Counted from the stretch's first letter, positions 40,808-50,249 are shown. The stretch: 64,000 nucleotides of DNA from Chthoniobacterales bacterium (GCA_036569045.1 DATCRI010000029.1:1-64000), one strand, 5' to 3'. Made by a program: numbers and translations. The notes: generated by a model not told the origin, from the sequence alone.

Positions 40808-41697
40808 GACGCCGACGCCTCCGCATGGGTTTTCCAGCGCGCCCGGAATCCCGCAATCTCTTCGTCCGAATAAAAATGCCGGGCCACGCGCGAGCTGTAA
40901 ATTGCGTCGAGCTGGCGGGCGTCGATTCGCAATTTCTCGCGAAAGCTCTGGTAGAGGTCCGAGTAGGCCTTCGTGGAGCCGTCGTTCGAGCGCTCGCGCT
41001 CGAGCGAGAAGGATCGATCGAAACCGGCAGCGAACTCCGAACCAGCAAACCATTTCTCGAGCGCCGGCAGGAAGACTCGCGGCAGGTCTTCGAGACGAAG
41101 CAGCATCAGTCGCGTCGTTCCACGCTGGAAGAACTGGTAACCCTGTTCACGATCGAACGGCCGGTCGAAGACATCGATGCCGAAAACGCCGCGCAGCTCG
41201 CGATCGAACCACCGATCGTAGAGGCCGCCGCGCCACCGGGTCTTGAAAAGCTCGATCAACTCGCCGACGAGGAGGTCGTTCTCGGCGGGCGTGACAGGCG
41301 CATCCGAGGCGACCGAAGGCTTCAGCACGCGCTCACAGATCCGGCGCCCCTCGGCGGAGAGGCGGAAGATCCATTTGCGGTCCAGATTCTGGAAGAAGGC
41401 GGAGACGTTCCGGCCCATCGGCTCGCGCACGAGCGAGATCATCCACCAGTCGCGAACGAGTCCGCCGGCGCCGAGAAACTTGCGCAGTTCCACGCTGCTG
41501 ACGAGATGATCCGAGAGCTTGGTGCGCGGCGAATCGGGATGATCCATCCATGCGACGAGGGATTTCAGCAGCGCGACCTCGTCGAAAACGTGGGTCTGGT
41601 GCACCCGGCGATCGGGATACATGCGCTGGAGCACATGGGCAACGGTGGTCGAGCCCACCTTGCCGACCTGATGGACGCAAAGAATCGAGGAACTCAC
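40804..41697 (-). CDS. Sulfotransferase-like / putative capsule-synthesis protein (copy 1)
   Basis: A 297-residue protein with a P-loop-like start CVHQVGKVGSTTVAHVL and a later LVREPMGRNVSAFFQNL, which correspond to the 5'- and 3'-phosphate loops of PAPS-dependent sulfotransferases. The pattern fits the family first named from capsule clusters (NKWYS-type). FGIDVFDRPFD and the C-terminal RVARHFYSDEEI are shared with the protein at 42068-42982, to which it is clearly related. It overlaps both neighbours by 4 nt. A role in sulfating the exported glycan is inferred. Confidence 0.78.
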   Translation of the reverse strand: MSSSILCVHQVGKVGSTTVAHVLQRMYPDRRVHQTHVFDEVALLKSLVAWMDHPDSPRTKLSDHLVSSVELRKFLGAGGLVRDWWMISLVREPMGRNVSAFFQNLDRKWIFRLSAEGRRICERVLKPSVASDAPVTPAENDLLVGELIELFKTRWRGGLYDRWFDRELRGVFGIDVFDRPFDREQGYQFFQRGTTRLMLLRLEDLPRVFLPALEKWFAGSEFAAGFDRSFSLERERSNDGSTKAYSDLYQSFREKLRIDARQLDAIYSSRVARHFYSDEEIAGFRARWKTHAEASAS

Positions 41698-42071
41698 GGC
41701 TCGGGCGTCTTCAATTCGTGGATCCGGCGATCGACCTCCTGAAACCGTTCCAGATTCTGGATCGAGGTCTGCGTCAATCCCCGGGCGACCTGCGTGAGGG
41801 CGTGGGCCGCGCGCCTTTGCTTTTCAAGCTCCTTCCCCTGTCGACGGAGATCCTCCCTCGCCTCGAGCAGACGGCCGTGGGCGCGATCCAATCGCTCGAT
41901 GCGCGCGCGCAAGCCGTCCTCGCCATTGAGCTGGCCGTAGATCCGGCGTTCGCTCTCGCGAAGAAGCTTCGTGAAGTGCGCCCGCAGGAACAGCCCAAAG
42001 ACCACCAGCATCAACGCGGAGATCACCAGGCTCCCGCCAAGCGACAGAAGGAGAATCGTCGAGGGACTCAT
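41694..42071 (-). CDS. Small membrane/coiled-coil protein (copy 2 of module)
   Basis: A 125-residue protein of unknown function: one membrane helix at ~5-28 (ILLLSLGGSLVISALMLVVF) and a long coiled coil rich in Arg, Glu and Leu (RIERLDRAHGRLLEARED). The frame continues upstream to 42125, but ATG 42071 gives the 4-nt overlap with the upstream sulfotransferase-like gene. It matches the 95-residue gene at 40520-40807 in layout but hardly in sequence, so shared role is inferred from position and architecture. Confidence 0.75.
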   Translation of the reverse strand: MSPSTILLLSLGGSLVISALMLVVFGLFLRAHFTKLLRESERRIYGQLNGEDGLRARIERLDRAHGRLLEAREDLRRQGKELEKQRRAAHALTQVARGLTQTSIQNLERFQEVDRRIHELKTPEP

Positions 42072-42982
42072 GGAACAGAACCGGCCGGGGCGCCAATCAC
42101 CGAAGCCTCCCCGGCTCCGGACCACTTGCGGGAAAACTCCGCAATCTCCGAGTCGGTATAGAAATGACGCACGCCGGGGGATTGATAGATGGCTTCGAGA
42201 TCGCGAGGTTCGAGCGCAAAAGCGTCGATGAACCCGCGGTAGAGGCGCGCGTAGGACTTGGTCGTTCCGTCATTCGCGCGCTCGCGCTCGAAGGCCTCGC
42301 CATGGGTCGGTGTGACCGAGAAACCCGACCCCTCGAGCCACTCGGCCATTCCTCGGCGGAAGACTCCGCGCAGGTCTTCGAGACGAAAGACGCCGAGACG
42401 CACGCGCCCGGCCTGATAGATCCGGTAACCGGCCTCGGTCGGGAACGGCTCCGCAAAGACGTCGATTCCGAAGACGCTTCGCACCTCGCGGTCGAACCAC
42501 GCGCGATATTTCTCGCCGTGGTAGCGGGTCTTGAAAAGCGCGAGGAGGTCCTGGATCAGCGCCGCCATTTCCTCGTCATCGACCTCGGCGGCAGAGGCGT
42601 TCGTGCCAAGCATTCGCTCGCAGACGCCCCGCGTCCCCGCTGGCAGCTCGTGCATCCAGTGCCAGTTGAGGTTCTGGAAAAACGCCGAGATGTTGCGAGC
42701 GACCGGTTCGCGCACAGCGCTGAAAAGATACCAGTTTACCGGCAAGCCGGGATGCATGAGGCGCCGGCGCAGCTCGATACTGCTGACGATGTGATCGTGC
42801 AGCTTCACGTCCGGCGCGAGCGGATGATCGAGCCAGGCCTGCATCATCGCCAGCACGCCGGCTTCGCTGAGCACGTGCGTCTGGTAGATCGTCTCGCCGG
42901 GCAGGATTTGCTCGAGGCTGCGGACAAGGCTGGTGGACCCGACCTTGCCGACCTGATGGACGCAGAAGAGATTCGGGATCAT
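42068..42982 (-). CDS. Sulfotransferase-like / putative capsule-synthesis protein (copy 2)
   Basis: A 304-residue paralogue of the protein at 40804-41697. It shares CVHQVGKVGSTSLVRSLEQI, AVREPVARNISAFFQNLNW, FGIDVFAEPFP and the C-terminal YQSPGVRHFYTDSEIAEF. The loops again look like PAPS-binding 5'- and 3'-phosphate motifs. ATG 42982 overlaps the stop of the large fusion gene upstream by 4 nt; the longer frame to 43162 lies inside that gene. The substrates of the two copies may differ, for example two sugars or two positions. Confidence 0.78.
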   Translation of the reverse strand: MIPNLFCVHQVGKVGSTSLVRSLEQILPGETIYQTHVLSEAGVLAMMQAWLDHPLAPDVKLHDHIVSSIELRRRLMHPGLPVNWYLFSAVREPVARNISAFFQNLNWHWMHELPAGTRGVCERMLGTNASAAEVDDEEMAALIQDLLALFKTRYHGEKYRAWFDREVRSVFGIDVFAEPFPTEAGYRIYQAGRVRLGVFRLEDLRGVFRRGMAEWLEGSGFSVTPTHGEAFERERANDGTTKSYARLYRGFIDAFALEPRDLEAIYQSPGVRHFYTDSEIAEFSRKWSGAGEASVIGAPAGSVP

Positions 42983-44991
42983 TGACCGGGGGAACCAGGC
43001 GCGGCCGCAACCCGCGGAAAGGGCCGCAGGCTCGGAATGTGATCGTGCCGTGGAACGAGCGACCGCGACTTCATGCTGAGGTTGCTGAAATGCACCGCGC
43101 CGGCGGATTCCCAGCCTGGGCGACCGAACTCCGCACAACCGGCCAGCGATTCGAACATCCATGTGTTCTTCGTGAGAATCATCATGTCGGAAACGTGCAG
43201 CTTGCCCTGCAACCGGTCATCCGGCGCCACGGCATAGGCTGCGAAAAAGCGCGCAACGCGTTCGTATTCCGCCGCGGTGCCGCTCACGAGGCACGGCACG
43301 CTGCGTTCGTAGAGCGCCAGCCGGCCGGCAGGACGCGGGGTGAACCCGTAGTTCACGACATCGTAGTCGCACATGAAGCCGCCGCCCGCCTGGGCAACGG
43401 CGAGCCAGCGCACGTAGCAATAATAGTCGAGCTTGCGGCGGTTGATGCTCGGCAGATCGCGGTAGGCCAGAAGCATGCGTGAGACTTCCTGATCGACGCG
43501 CACCGAGGATTCATCGAGCACGATGGCCTCCCATCCATTGGCCTCCCAGCTTTCTTGCCAGAGCTTCACCAGCGCGGCCTCGTGCTCGGGAATCTTTCCA
43601 TCGATCGGCGCGCAGAATGTGTAAACGACGGGCCGGTCCCCTCGCTTCACCTCGACCGGCCGGATGAAATCGCGTCGGACGAGACCGGGCACGTAGGACG
43701 TCGTGATGTTGCGGAAGATCTTTTCCGCCAGTTCCCCTTCCCGCATGAGCAGCTCGAGCGTTTCGCAATGCTGGTCGTAGTAATCGGTGTAGCTGATGTT
43801 GAAAAAGCCGGGGTGCGCTTCCTTCGCGGCATCCATTTTGTCCGCGATCTGCGAGGGCGCGTGATGGCTCCAGAAATACGTCTGGCCCTTGTCCGAGCGA
43901 CCGTCACATCCGCCGATGCAGATTTCGCGGGCGAGCGTCGCCGCAACCGGCAGCATGAGCATCGTGAGGATGTTACCGGTCTGGTTGACCTGGTAATTCT
44001 CGAGCAGATCGAAATTGAAGCTGCCGAGCTTGTGGATCGGCACGCCAATGATGCGCGGGAGGACGTCCTCCGGAAAATGGGCGCAGTAATACGGGTAGTG
44101 CGTGATCGGCACCACAGCGTAGAGCGGATATTTCCGCATCGCATCGAGAAGATTCCGCCGGAACTCCGCCGCGTAGCCGGAGCAGCCGGCGTGAAAAACG
44201 GGATCGCCGCAGCACACGATCGAGGGCCGAATCCTGCCCATCAATCGCTCGTTGCGAATGAGGCTGTTCGATACGACCCGCACGCCGTCGAGCAGCTCCG
44301 CGTCGGCGACTTCCTCGAGATTCGGGCCGGTGCCGAAGACGTAGGCGCGCCGGCCGCCGCCGATCTTCGCGGCCATGTCGGCGAACTTCTGGCGACATTC
44401 GGCGATCACCGCGCTCCGGCAGGCGCCGAGCAGCCGCGGCACATCCAGCCACGTCGAGGCCTCGCGGGCATAGGTCTGCCGATCGACGTTGAAAAACGTG
44501 CGTCCCCCGCGGCGAAAGACGCCGTAGGAAGTCAGCCGGCTCGGCGGATCCCACAACTTGGAGTCCCACACAAGCACGATGTCCGCTTCGGCAACGAGCG
44601 CGCGTTCGTCGTCGATCCCCTCGACTTCGCGGAAGGTGAAAAGATTGCGCAACCGCGTCCGGCAGGCGGCGATCTCCTCGTCCATGTAGGCGGGCAGGCC
44701 CTCCTGAGCACCCATCCCCGGCTTCACGGGAATCGTCACGCTCCGGAGCTTGTCCTTCACGGGGCTGAGATACCAGCTCGCGCGATAAACGAGATCGGCC
44801 AGCACCTCGGGATCCGAAACGGTGGGCAGAAAGGTTACGCCGACCGCGCGTTTGGCGCCAAACGCGGCGATGGCCGGCCCCATCACGCCGCGCCGGGGCG
44901 GAAAGGAAATCAGGCGTTCGCCGAGCGAGAAGACGCGGGCCAGCTTCGGCAAATAATTCCGGGTGCCGGGCGATGCGGAGGAGGAGGGCAT
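42979..44991 (-). CDS. MptE/Maf-like domain fused to a GT-A glycosyltransferase
   Basis: A 670-residue protein of two parts. Residues ~205-420 resemble the MptE/Maf-like (DUF115) domain found in flagellin-glycosylation proteins: AYVFGTGPNLEEVADAEL, PSIVCCGDPVFHAG, GGCDGRSDKGQTYFWSHHAP and TDYYDQHCETL. Residues ~455-600 look like a GT-A transferase of the DXD sugar-transferase type (KLDYYCYVRWLAVAQAGGGF, MCDYDVVNYGF). The N-terminal ~200 residues are of unknown fold. It overlaps the sulfotransferase-like gene downstream (4 nt) and lies 13 nt below the second MptE-like fusion. Modifying the same glycan from a shared recognition domain is a guess. Confidence 0.72.
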   Translation of the reverse strand: MPSSSASPGTRNYLPKLARVFSLGERLISFPPRRGVMGPAIAAFGAKRAVGVTFLPTVSDPEVLADLVYRASWYLSPVKDKLRSVTIPVKPGMGAQEGLPAYMDEEIAACRTRLRNLFTFREVEGIDDERALVAEADIVLVWDSKLWDPPSRLTSYGVFRRGGRTFFNVDRQTYAREASTWLDVPRLLGACRSAVIAECRQKFADMAAKIGGGRRAYVFGTGPNLEEVADAELLDGVRVVSNSLIRNERLMGRIRPSIVCCGDPVFHAGCSGYAAEFRRNLLDAMRKYPLYAVVPITHYPYYCAHFPEDVLPRIIGVPIHKLGSFNFDLLENYQVNQTGNILTMLMLPVAATLAREICIGGCDGRSDKGQTYFWSHHAPSQIADKMDAAKEAHPGFFNISYTDYYDQHCETLELLMREGELAEKIFRNITTSYVPGLVRRDFIRPVEVKRGDRPVVYTFCAPIDGKIPEHEAALVKLWQESWEANGWEAIVLDESSVRVDQEVSRMLLAYRDLPSINRRKLDYYCYVRWLAVAQAGGGFMCDYDVVNYGFTPRPAGRLALYERSVPCLVSGTAAEYERVARFFAAYAVAPDDRLQGKLHVSDMMILTKNTWMFESLAGCAEFGRPGWESAGAVHFSNLSMKSRSLVPRHDHIPSLRPFPRVAAAPGSPGQ

Positions 44992-45004
44992 ATCCGAACG
45001 AAAG

Positions 45005-48000
45005 TTAAGGTTGCGTCTTCGAAACGATCAGCCGGCCCTGGAGCGACCGTTCGACCTGACGACTCTCCCGCCAAAAGAGCATCAAACGCCGCCGCACGTC
45101 CAGACGAAGGATGGCGGCGAACAACGCGCGCAGATGAGTCGGGGAAAGCGCCGTGACGAGAGTCTCGGTGCGGAACCACGCGAAAGTCTTCGCGGTTTTC
45201 CCGCCACCGGAGAGGCCCGCATACCACGCCTTGCGAAGGTAGAGCACGGGATCCTTGATGGTTCGTGGACACTGGATCGCCGCGGGATCGAGCGCCAGCA
45301 GCACGCCAGGCTGGGTCGCCGGGATCTCTCCGGGGGCGGCAACCTCGCGCAGACCGCGATAATCGGGCGGCCATTGCTCGCCGAGGAACGGATAGCGCGC
45401 ACTCCAAAGGAACCGCACCGGCTTGTCGGCGAGCAGCCCCTTTGCCGTCGCCCAATTGTCCGCGGGGTTCGATCCCTCGCCTGCGAAAACCAGGGCCGCC
45501 ACCGTGGTGAGCGGGAATGCAGACGGGATCGCCCCACCGGCGCCGCGCAGGACGATCGTCCGCGTCTCGACTGAATACCGCGCGGAGAGATCGGCCACGG
45601 AAGGATTCACCAGAACGTCCCAGCCGCGCGCGACGAATTGCTTGAGCAACCGGGGTGCGATCTCGCCGAAGACCACGGCCACCTTGGTGGATGCCGCCGT
45701 CGCGAAGAACTGCGCCGCGACTTCGCAGTCGTTCAAGGCCATCCGCTGGAGTCGCGAATACGGGCCGAGCAGCATCCCGTCGAAGATTCCCGTCGCGCGG
45801 GGCAGTCGAGCCACAAGGTCCTGAAATTTTTTGCGAATGTCGTCGACGTTCAACTCGGCGAGAGCCCGCGCGCGGGCGGCGAGCGCTTTTTCGCGGAAGA
45901 GATCCGGCTGGCGGCTCAACTCGAGCAACGATTCGCGGAGCCGGGTTTCGTCGGGCGTATCGACAAGCACGGCGGCGCCAAGATCGGCGGCGCGGCGCAC
46001 CGTCGCGATGCCTGGCGGACCAAAGACGATCAACGGCACGCCCGACGCGAGGCACTCGGGCAGCTTGTTGGCCATCGAGTATTGCGTGTAGGTGCGCGTG
46101 CGATCGTCGAAATTGTAGGCGATAAGCAGGGCGCCGGCGCTCCCGAGCAGTTTCGGGTAATCGGCCCACTCGACCGACGGCAGCACGGTCACCGCCGGCA
46201 GATCGCGGAAAGTTTCCTGCGCAATCTTGATGGCGGCCGGCAGCGCGTAGATCTCGAAGCGAATCGCGATCTCCCTGCTGAGCGCACTGACGACGCGGGC
46301 AAACTGCCCGACGCTGGCCAGCGTCATGTCGTCGGTGAGGCCGCCACTGTAGCGAATCACGAGCGGCTCGTCGGCGCGGCGAGAGGCGGGCGGTTCCGGC
46401 CAGTCCGCGGGGTCGATGCCGTTTGCGATTGGAACGAACTCGCAGCCGTAGCGCTCGCGATAGGCATCCGCCATTGCGTCGGAAATGCCGAGACGCACCG
46501 CAGAGGCGGTGAAAAGCTCACGCAGCGCCGGATCGATGCGGGCGAACGTGGCGGGATTCGTCTCTCGCAGGCGCTCGGGCCAGTCGTCCATCACATGCGT
46601 CACGACCGGCACGCCGAGGCGTTTCACGAGCTTCATCCCGAGCTCGAAAAACTCCGGGGGGCTGTCGGTCGGGCGGAAGTAGATCAGCTCCGGCTCGAAG
46701 TCCAGACACTCGCGAAACACCTCGTCGCTCGTGAATTTCGCCTCCCGGAGCGGCGGGTGGTCCGCCAAGGTATGCAGGCGAAAATACGTCGCATCGCGCG
46801 TGCTGAGCGGGCGAATCTGCAGGATCTTTTCCGGCGCCCAGCGCTTGAAAAGCGTCGCCTTGAGCTGGCCGGTCGCGTTGCGGGCGCCAAGCTCGGTGAA
46901 GTCGATGATGAGCGTGCGCGGGAGGTTTGCCGGGCGGCGCTCCAGCGCGGGAATGAACGACGGCGTGACCGTTCCGTATTCGCGCCCGGTCTTCTCGCCC
47001 TCGGAGATCAGTTCATCGAGCAGCCGGCAGTGGTCGAGGTAATAGTCGTTGTAATCGATTGCGAAAAACCCCGGATGCACGCCCTGGATGTTCTCCATCT
47101 GGTCGTTGATCTGGGTGCGCTTGTTGTGCGTCCAGAAATACGCGTCCTGGTTGAGCGGGCGTCCGTCGCAACCGAGCACGTAGATCTTGCGAGCCACCGT
47201 CGAGGCCAGCGGCAGCATGAGGTAGGTGAGAATGTTCGCGGTGGTGAAGACGCGAAACTCCGCCTCGAGATCGAGGTTGAAACCGCTCGGCTTGTCCGAA
47301 GGAATGCCGATCGTGCGGGAGCGCAGCTCGGGCATGGCGTCGGTGATCAGCCCGTAATACTTCTGCGGCACGATGATCGTGTAATCGTGGCGACCGCAGG
47401 ATTCCCGCAGCTTCGCGCGGAAGGCCGCGGCGTATTTCGACGGGCCGTAGTGGAAGATCGGATCGGCAAAGACAAGGAAACGCGGGCGCACCCATTCCAT
47501 CAGCTCCTCGTCGAGAATCGCGCTGTTGCAGACGACCGAGATCGCCCCCTCGAAATTCGTTTCCTTGAACGCCGCCAGCGAAGGCCCGGTCGCGAGGCAA
47601 TAGGCCGTCTCCGCGCGCCCGACTTCCGCGAGGCAGGCCGCGAACCGCGCTCGGCATTGCTCCGATTCCGCGTCGCGATCGGCGCGCAGCAGGAAGTTGA
47701 CCTCGATCCAGTTGCCAAATTCCTGCCGGGTGCGGGCGGCGTCCGCCGCAAAGACGCGCCGGCCGCGAATCGCCTCCGCCCAGGCTTCCGCGGAAATTCC
47801 GGGAATCTCCGGCGGATCCTTCACGAGGAGGATCACGTCGCTCTCGGCGACCCGTTCCAAAATGTCTGCAGCGGTCGGCGCAGCGACAATGCGCACGCGC
47901 GGTCGCAGGGCCGGGAAGATCGCCGCAATCGCGGGATCCATCGATTCCGGCACGCGCCATTCGACCGAGCCGAGGGCGGCATCCGTCGTGAAAATGACGA

Positions 48001-48109
48001 CATCGTGGAAAGACGCCAGGCCGATGGCCCAGGCCATGCGGGCGAGCACATCCTGCAGCTCGACCTCGCTCTCGATGAGCGGGACAATGGTGATACGACG
48101 TCCGCTCAT
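45005..48109 (-). CDS. MptE/Maf-like domain fused to a GT-B glycosyltransferase
   Basis: A 1034-residue protein. Residues ~160-380 are homologous to the MptE/Maf-like part of the next gene: CLATGPSLAAFKETNF, FLVFADPIFHYG, LGCDGRPLNQDAYFWTHN, DYNDYYLDHCRLL. Residues ~440-780 resemble a GT4 GT-B transferase (RYSGGLTDDMTLASVGQFAR, NKLPECLASGVPLIVFGPP). The last ~240 residues were not recognised. There are no membrane segments. 61 nt separate its start from the Wzm permease gene upstream. ATG 48109 is the first start. Confidence 0.75.
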   Translation of the reverse strand: MSGRRITIVPLIESEVELQDVLARMAWAIGLASFHDVVIFTTDAALGSVEWRVPESMDPAIAAIFPALRPRVRIVAAPTAADILERVAESDVILLVKDPPEIPGISAEAWAEAIRGRRVFAADAARTRQEFGNWIEVNFLLRADRDAESEQCRARFAACLAEVGRAETAYCLATGPSLAAFKETNFEGAISVVCNSAILDEELMEWVRPRFLVFADPIFHYGPSKYAAAFRAKLRESCGRHDYTIIVPQKYYGLITDAMPELRSRTIGIPSDKPSGFNLDLEAEFRVFTTANILTYLMLPLASTVARKIYVLGCDGRPLNQDAYFWTHNKRTQINDQMENIQGVHPGFFAIDYNDYYLDHCRLLDELISEGEKTGREYGTVTPSFIPALERRPANLPRTLIIDFTELGARNATGQLKATLFKRWAPEKILQIRPLSTRDATYFRLHTLADHPPLREAKFTSDEVFRECLDFEPELIYFRPTDSPPEFFELGMKLVKRLGVPVVTHVMDDWPERLRETNPATFARIDPALRELFTASAVRLGISDAMADAYRERYGCEFVPIANGIDPADWPEPPASRRADEPLVIRYSGGLTDDMTLASVGQFARVVSALSREIAIRFEIYALPAAIKIAQETFRDLPAVTVLPSVEWADYPKLLGSAGALLIAYNFDDRTRTYTQYSMANKLPECLASGVPLIVFGPPGIATVRRAADLGAAVLVDTPDETRLRESLLELSRQPDLFREKALAARARALAELNVDDIRKKFQDLVARLPRATGIFDGMLLGPYSRLQRMALNDCEVAAQFFATAASTKVAVVFGEIAPRLLKQFVARGWDVLVNPSVADLSARYSVETRTIVLRGAGGAIPSAFPLTTVAALVFAGEGSNPADNWATAKGLLADKPVRFLWSARYPFLGEQWPPDYRGLREVAAPGEIPATQPGVLLALDPAAIQCPRTIKDPVLYLRKAWYAGLSGGGKTAKTFAWFRTETLVTALSPTHLRALFAAILRLDVRRRLMLFWRESRQVERSLQGRLIVSKTQP

Positions 48110-48170
48110 TCAGTCAGCGAGGAGCCCCCGAAACGGTCACGGTTTCAATCATCAAAAATCTGCGGTTCGA

Positions 48171-49043
48171 CTACGAACTCCAGCGCTCAATCACGAGGGG
48201 CATGGCGGCACGCACGAGGATCAGCCCAAAGAACAGGAGCACAAGCGCCAGTCCGAGCGAGCCGAAAAACTGGGGAAGCACGGTCAGATGCTCCCCGGAC
48301 ACCAGCTGACGGGTCGTTGTGACAAGGTAAGTCATGGGGTTGATGCGACTGGCGAGCGCGTAAAAGCCGCCGGGTGGAAGGGCCTTCGCGGCAAAGACGG
48401 CCGGAGTGACGACGAGCCAGCCTTTCTCGATAATCGGGATCGCCAGCGCGATGTCACGGTAGAGCAGGCCAACCGGCGTGAGAAACAGGCCGATCGCGGT
48501 GCCGAACATCGCCACGCCGACCAGCGCCGGCAGGCCGAGGAGCGTCGTCGCCTTGAACGGCAGGCCGAACCACAGGAAGGCGAAGGTGATCAGCAGCAAT
48601 TGGATGACCATCATGATGCCCAGCTTCACGAGGCTCGAGAGAATGATGGCCTCCGGCGGCACGACAACCTTCGTGACGACGCTGCGATAGCTTCCGATCA
48701 CCTGGAGCGGCCCGCTCACCGCCGCAGCGAAGACCTGCCAGATGGACATGCCGATGAGGGTGAACGCGATCGTGGGAATTTTCGATTCACCGAAATTGAT
48801 GAGGTCGTTCTGCTGCGCCACGGAGAGACCGACGGCCACCACGATGGGTGGAGCGATCATCCAGAACAATCCGAGCAGCGACTGCCGATACTGGGCGCGC
48901 AAGTCGCGCACCGCGAGGATGAGGGCCAGCTGCCGGCTGCCGACAGCATCCCGCCACATGTCGCCCAGCAGTTTCCACGGTTTCAGCAAGGCGCTATCCG
49001 CGCCGTAAACGTGGGTTTCGTAATGTCCGCTCTTAAGACTCAT
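48171..49043 (-). CDS. wzm: ABC transporter permease for polysaccharide export (Wzm-like)
   Basis: Inner-membrane subunit that, with a Wzt ATPase, exports lipid-linked O-antigen or capsule. From ATG 49043 it has 290 residues and about six membrane helices with the ABC-2 motifs RDLRAQYRQSLLGLFWMIA at the amphipathic start and LYRDIALAIP in the cytoplasmic loop. A frame to 49082 adds 13 residues that are not conserved. Its ATPase partner is not adjacent but is the first gene of the cluster, 13.6 kb upstream. Confidence 0.93.
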   Translation of the reverse strand: MSLKSGHYETHVYGADSALLKPWKLLGDMWRDAVGSRQLALILAVRDLRAQYRQSLLGLFWMIAPPIVVAVGLSVAQQNDLINFGESKIPTIAFTLIGMSIWQVFAAAVSGPLQVIGSYRSVVTKVVVPPEAIILSSLVKLGIMMVIQLLLITFAFLWFGLPFKATTLLGLPALVGVAMFGTAIGLFLTPVGLLYRDIALAIPIIEKGWLVVTPAVFAAKALPPGGFYALASRINPMTYLVTTTRQLVSGEHLTVLPQFFGSLGLALVLLFFGLILVRAAMPLVIERWSS

Positions 49044-49122
49044 AAACTGATCAACAAATTTCCGGGACGGGAAGGAGAGCAATCATGCGGCCGCAGCTTC
49101 AAATTGCGACCCCAATTCCGCC

Positions 49123-50247
49123 TCACTGCCCCGATTTTTTTCCCTTTGTCAGCATGGCAACCAGTCGCTGCACCTGCTGCCGTTTCGCCCGGAAATACAG
49201 GCCGGCCAGCAGGAACCCACTGCGGTGCCGACGCTCGTAATCCGCGAGTTCTGCGCGGGCCTTGACGGTTTTCTCGCGAAAGCTGGTCGCCTCCGCGCGC
49301 GAGTCGGCGAGGCTCGTCTCGAGACGACCGATTCGTCCCTTGAGGCCCTCGATCTCCACAAGCAGGCGCTCGATGCGCTGGTCGCGCTGCTCGATGTGCC
49401 CGCGATTGAGGGTGATGCGATTGAGAAACTGCCGCGTGCGCACGTTCAGGCTGGCGTTCCACCCCGCGAGAATGCTCCGCGTCCGCTCGGGCAGGTTAGC
49501 GCCACGTGCGGCGAGCGGTGCCAGTCCCGACATCCGATCGAAGCGCTCCAGCGTGAGCGCCTCGCTGGGCCGATTCCCCCCAGTCGGGGAATGGACCACG
49601 AATCGCGAGATGCAGCGGGGCGTGATGACGATCCGCGCGTGCAGGCCGTGAGAAATCATCCACGCGGAATCCGCGTCATGTCCCCAGGCCTCGGGGAACG
49701 GTCGGGCCGCGAGAAATGCCCGCCGGTAGAGATTACTGGCGCTGCTGCCGAGGACCGTCTCGGGAACCGCGCTGGTGGAGAGGATGAAGGCCTCCACCGG
49801 ATCGAGGAGACAGGGCTCCGTGTCTTCCAGTTCGTCGCAGAGGTGATGAATCGGCCACTTGCGCGGGTGCGGAACTCCATTCTCGTCGAACATCTCCGGC
49901 GGCGAAAGCACCATATCGGCCGCGGTTTCCTGCGCCACGGCCAGCAGATGCCCAAGGCCGGTCACATCGATCGCATCGCCGACGGTCGAAAAGTAAACGA
50001 ACTCGGCGCTGGCCCGCGAAACCGCAAAATTCCAAGCCTCGTAAAGCCCGGGTGGCCGCGCGTAAAATTCCGCATGCGGCAGGTCGGACAAGCGCTCGCG
50101 CAGGTATTCGAAAGTGCCGTCGTCGGAGCTGTCCACGACGATCACCTGCGCCACGTCGGGCAGCCAGGCGGAAATCGCGTCGATGTGCGGCTCGATGGAG
50201 CCCATCGCATTGCGCGTGGGCACGATCACGGAAATCGGAAGCGTCAT
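49123..50247 (-). CDS. Glycosyltransferase family 2 with C-terminal coiled coil
   Basis: A 374-residue GT-A enzyme. It begins ISVIVPTRNAMGSIEPHID and has VVDSSDDGTFEYL; the usual DxD site is not obvious (YFSTVGDAIDV). Residues ~285-350 are a heptad-rich coiled coil (HIEQRDQRIERLLVEIEG) and the end is basic. ATG 50247 is used; TTG at 50253 would overlap the preceding stop. It is the gene directly upstream of wzm, with a 79-nt gap. The coiled coil could set up oligomers or a length-measuring rod. Confidence 0.85.
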   Translation of the reverse strand: MTLPISVIVPTRNAMGSIEPHIDAISAWLPDVAQVIVVDSSDDGTFEYLRERLSDLPHAEFYARPPGLYEAWNFAVSRASAEFVYFSTVGDAIDVTGLGHLLAVAQETAADMVLSPPEMFDENGVPHPRKWPIHHLCDELEDTEPCLLDPVEAFILSTSAVPETVLGSSASNLYRRAFLAARPFPEAWGHDADSAWMISHGLHARIVITPRCISRFVVHSPTGGNRPSEALTLERFDRMSGLAPLAARGANLPERTRSILAGWNASLNVRTRQFLNRITLNRGHIEQRDQRIERLLVEIEGLKGRIGRLETSLADSRAEATSFREKTVKARAELADYERRHRSGFLLAGLYFRAKRQQVQRLVAMLTKGKKSGQ

Positions 50248-50249
50248 CG

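Noticed and set aside
45638-48322. Plus-strand 894-codon frame opposite the large MptE-like fusion gene
   Set aside because: Shadow; it would be the only plus-strand gene in the 35-kb cluster and has no recognisable domain.
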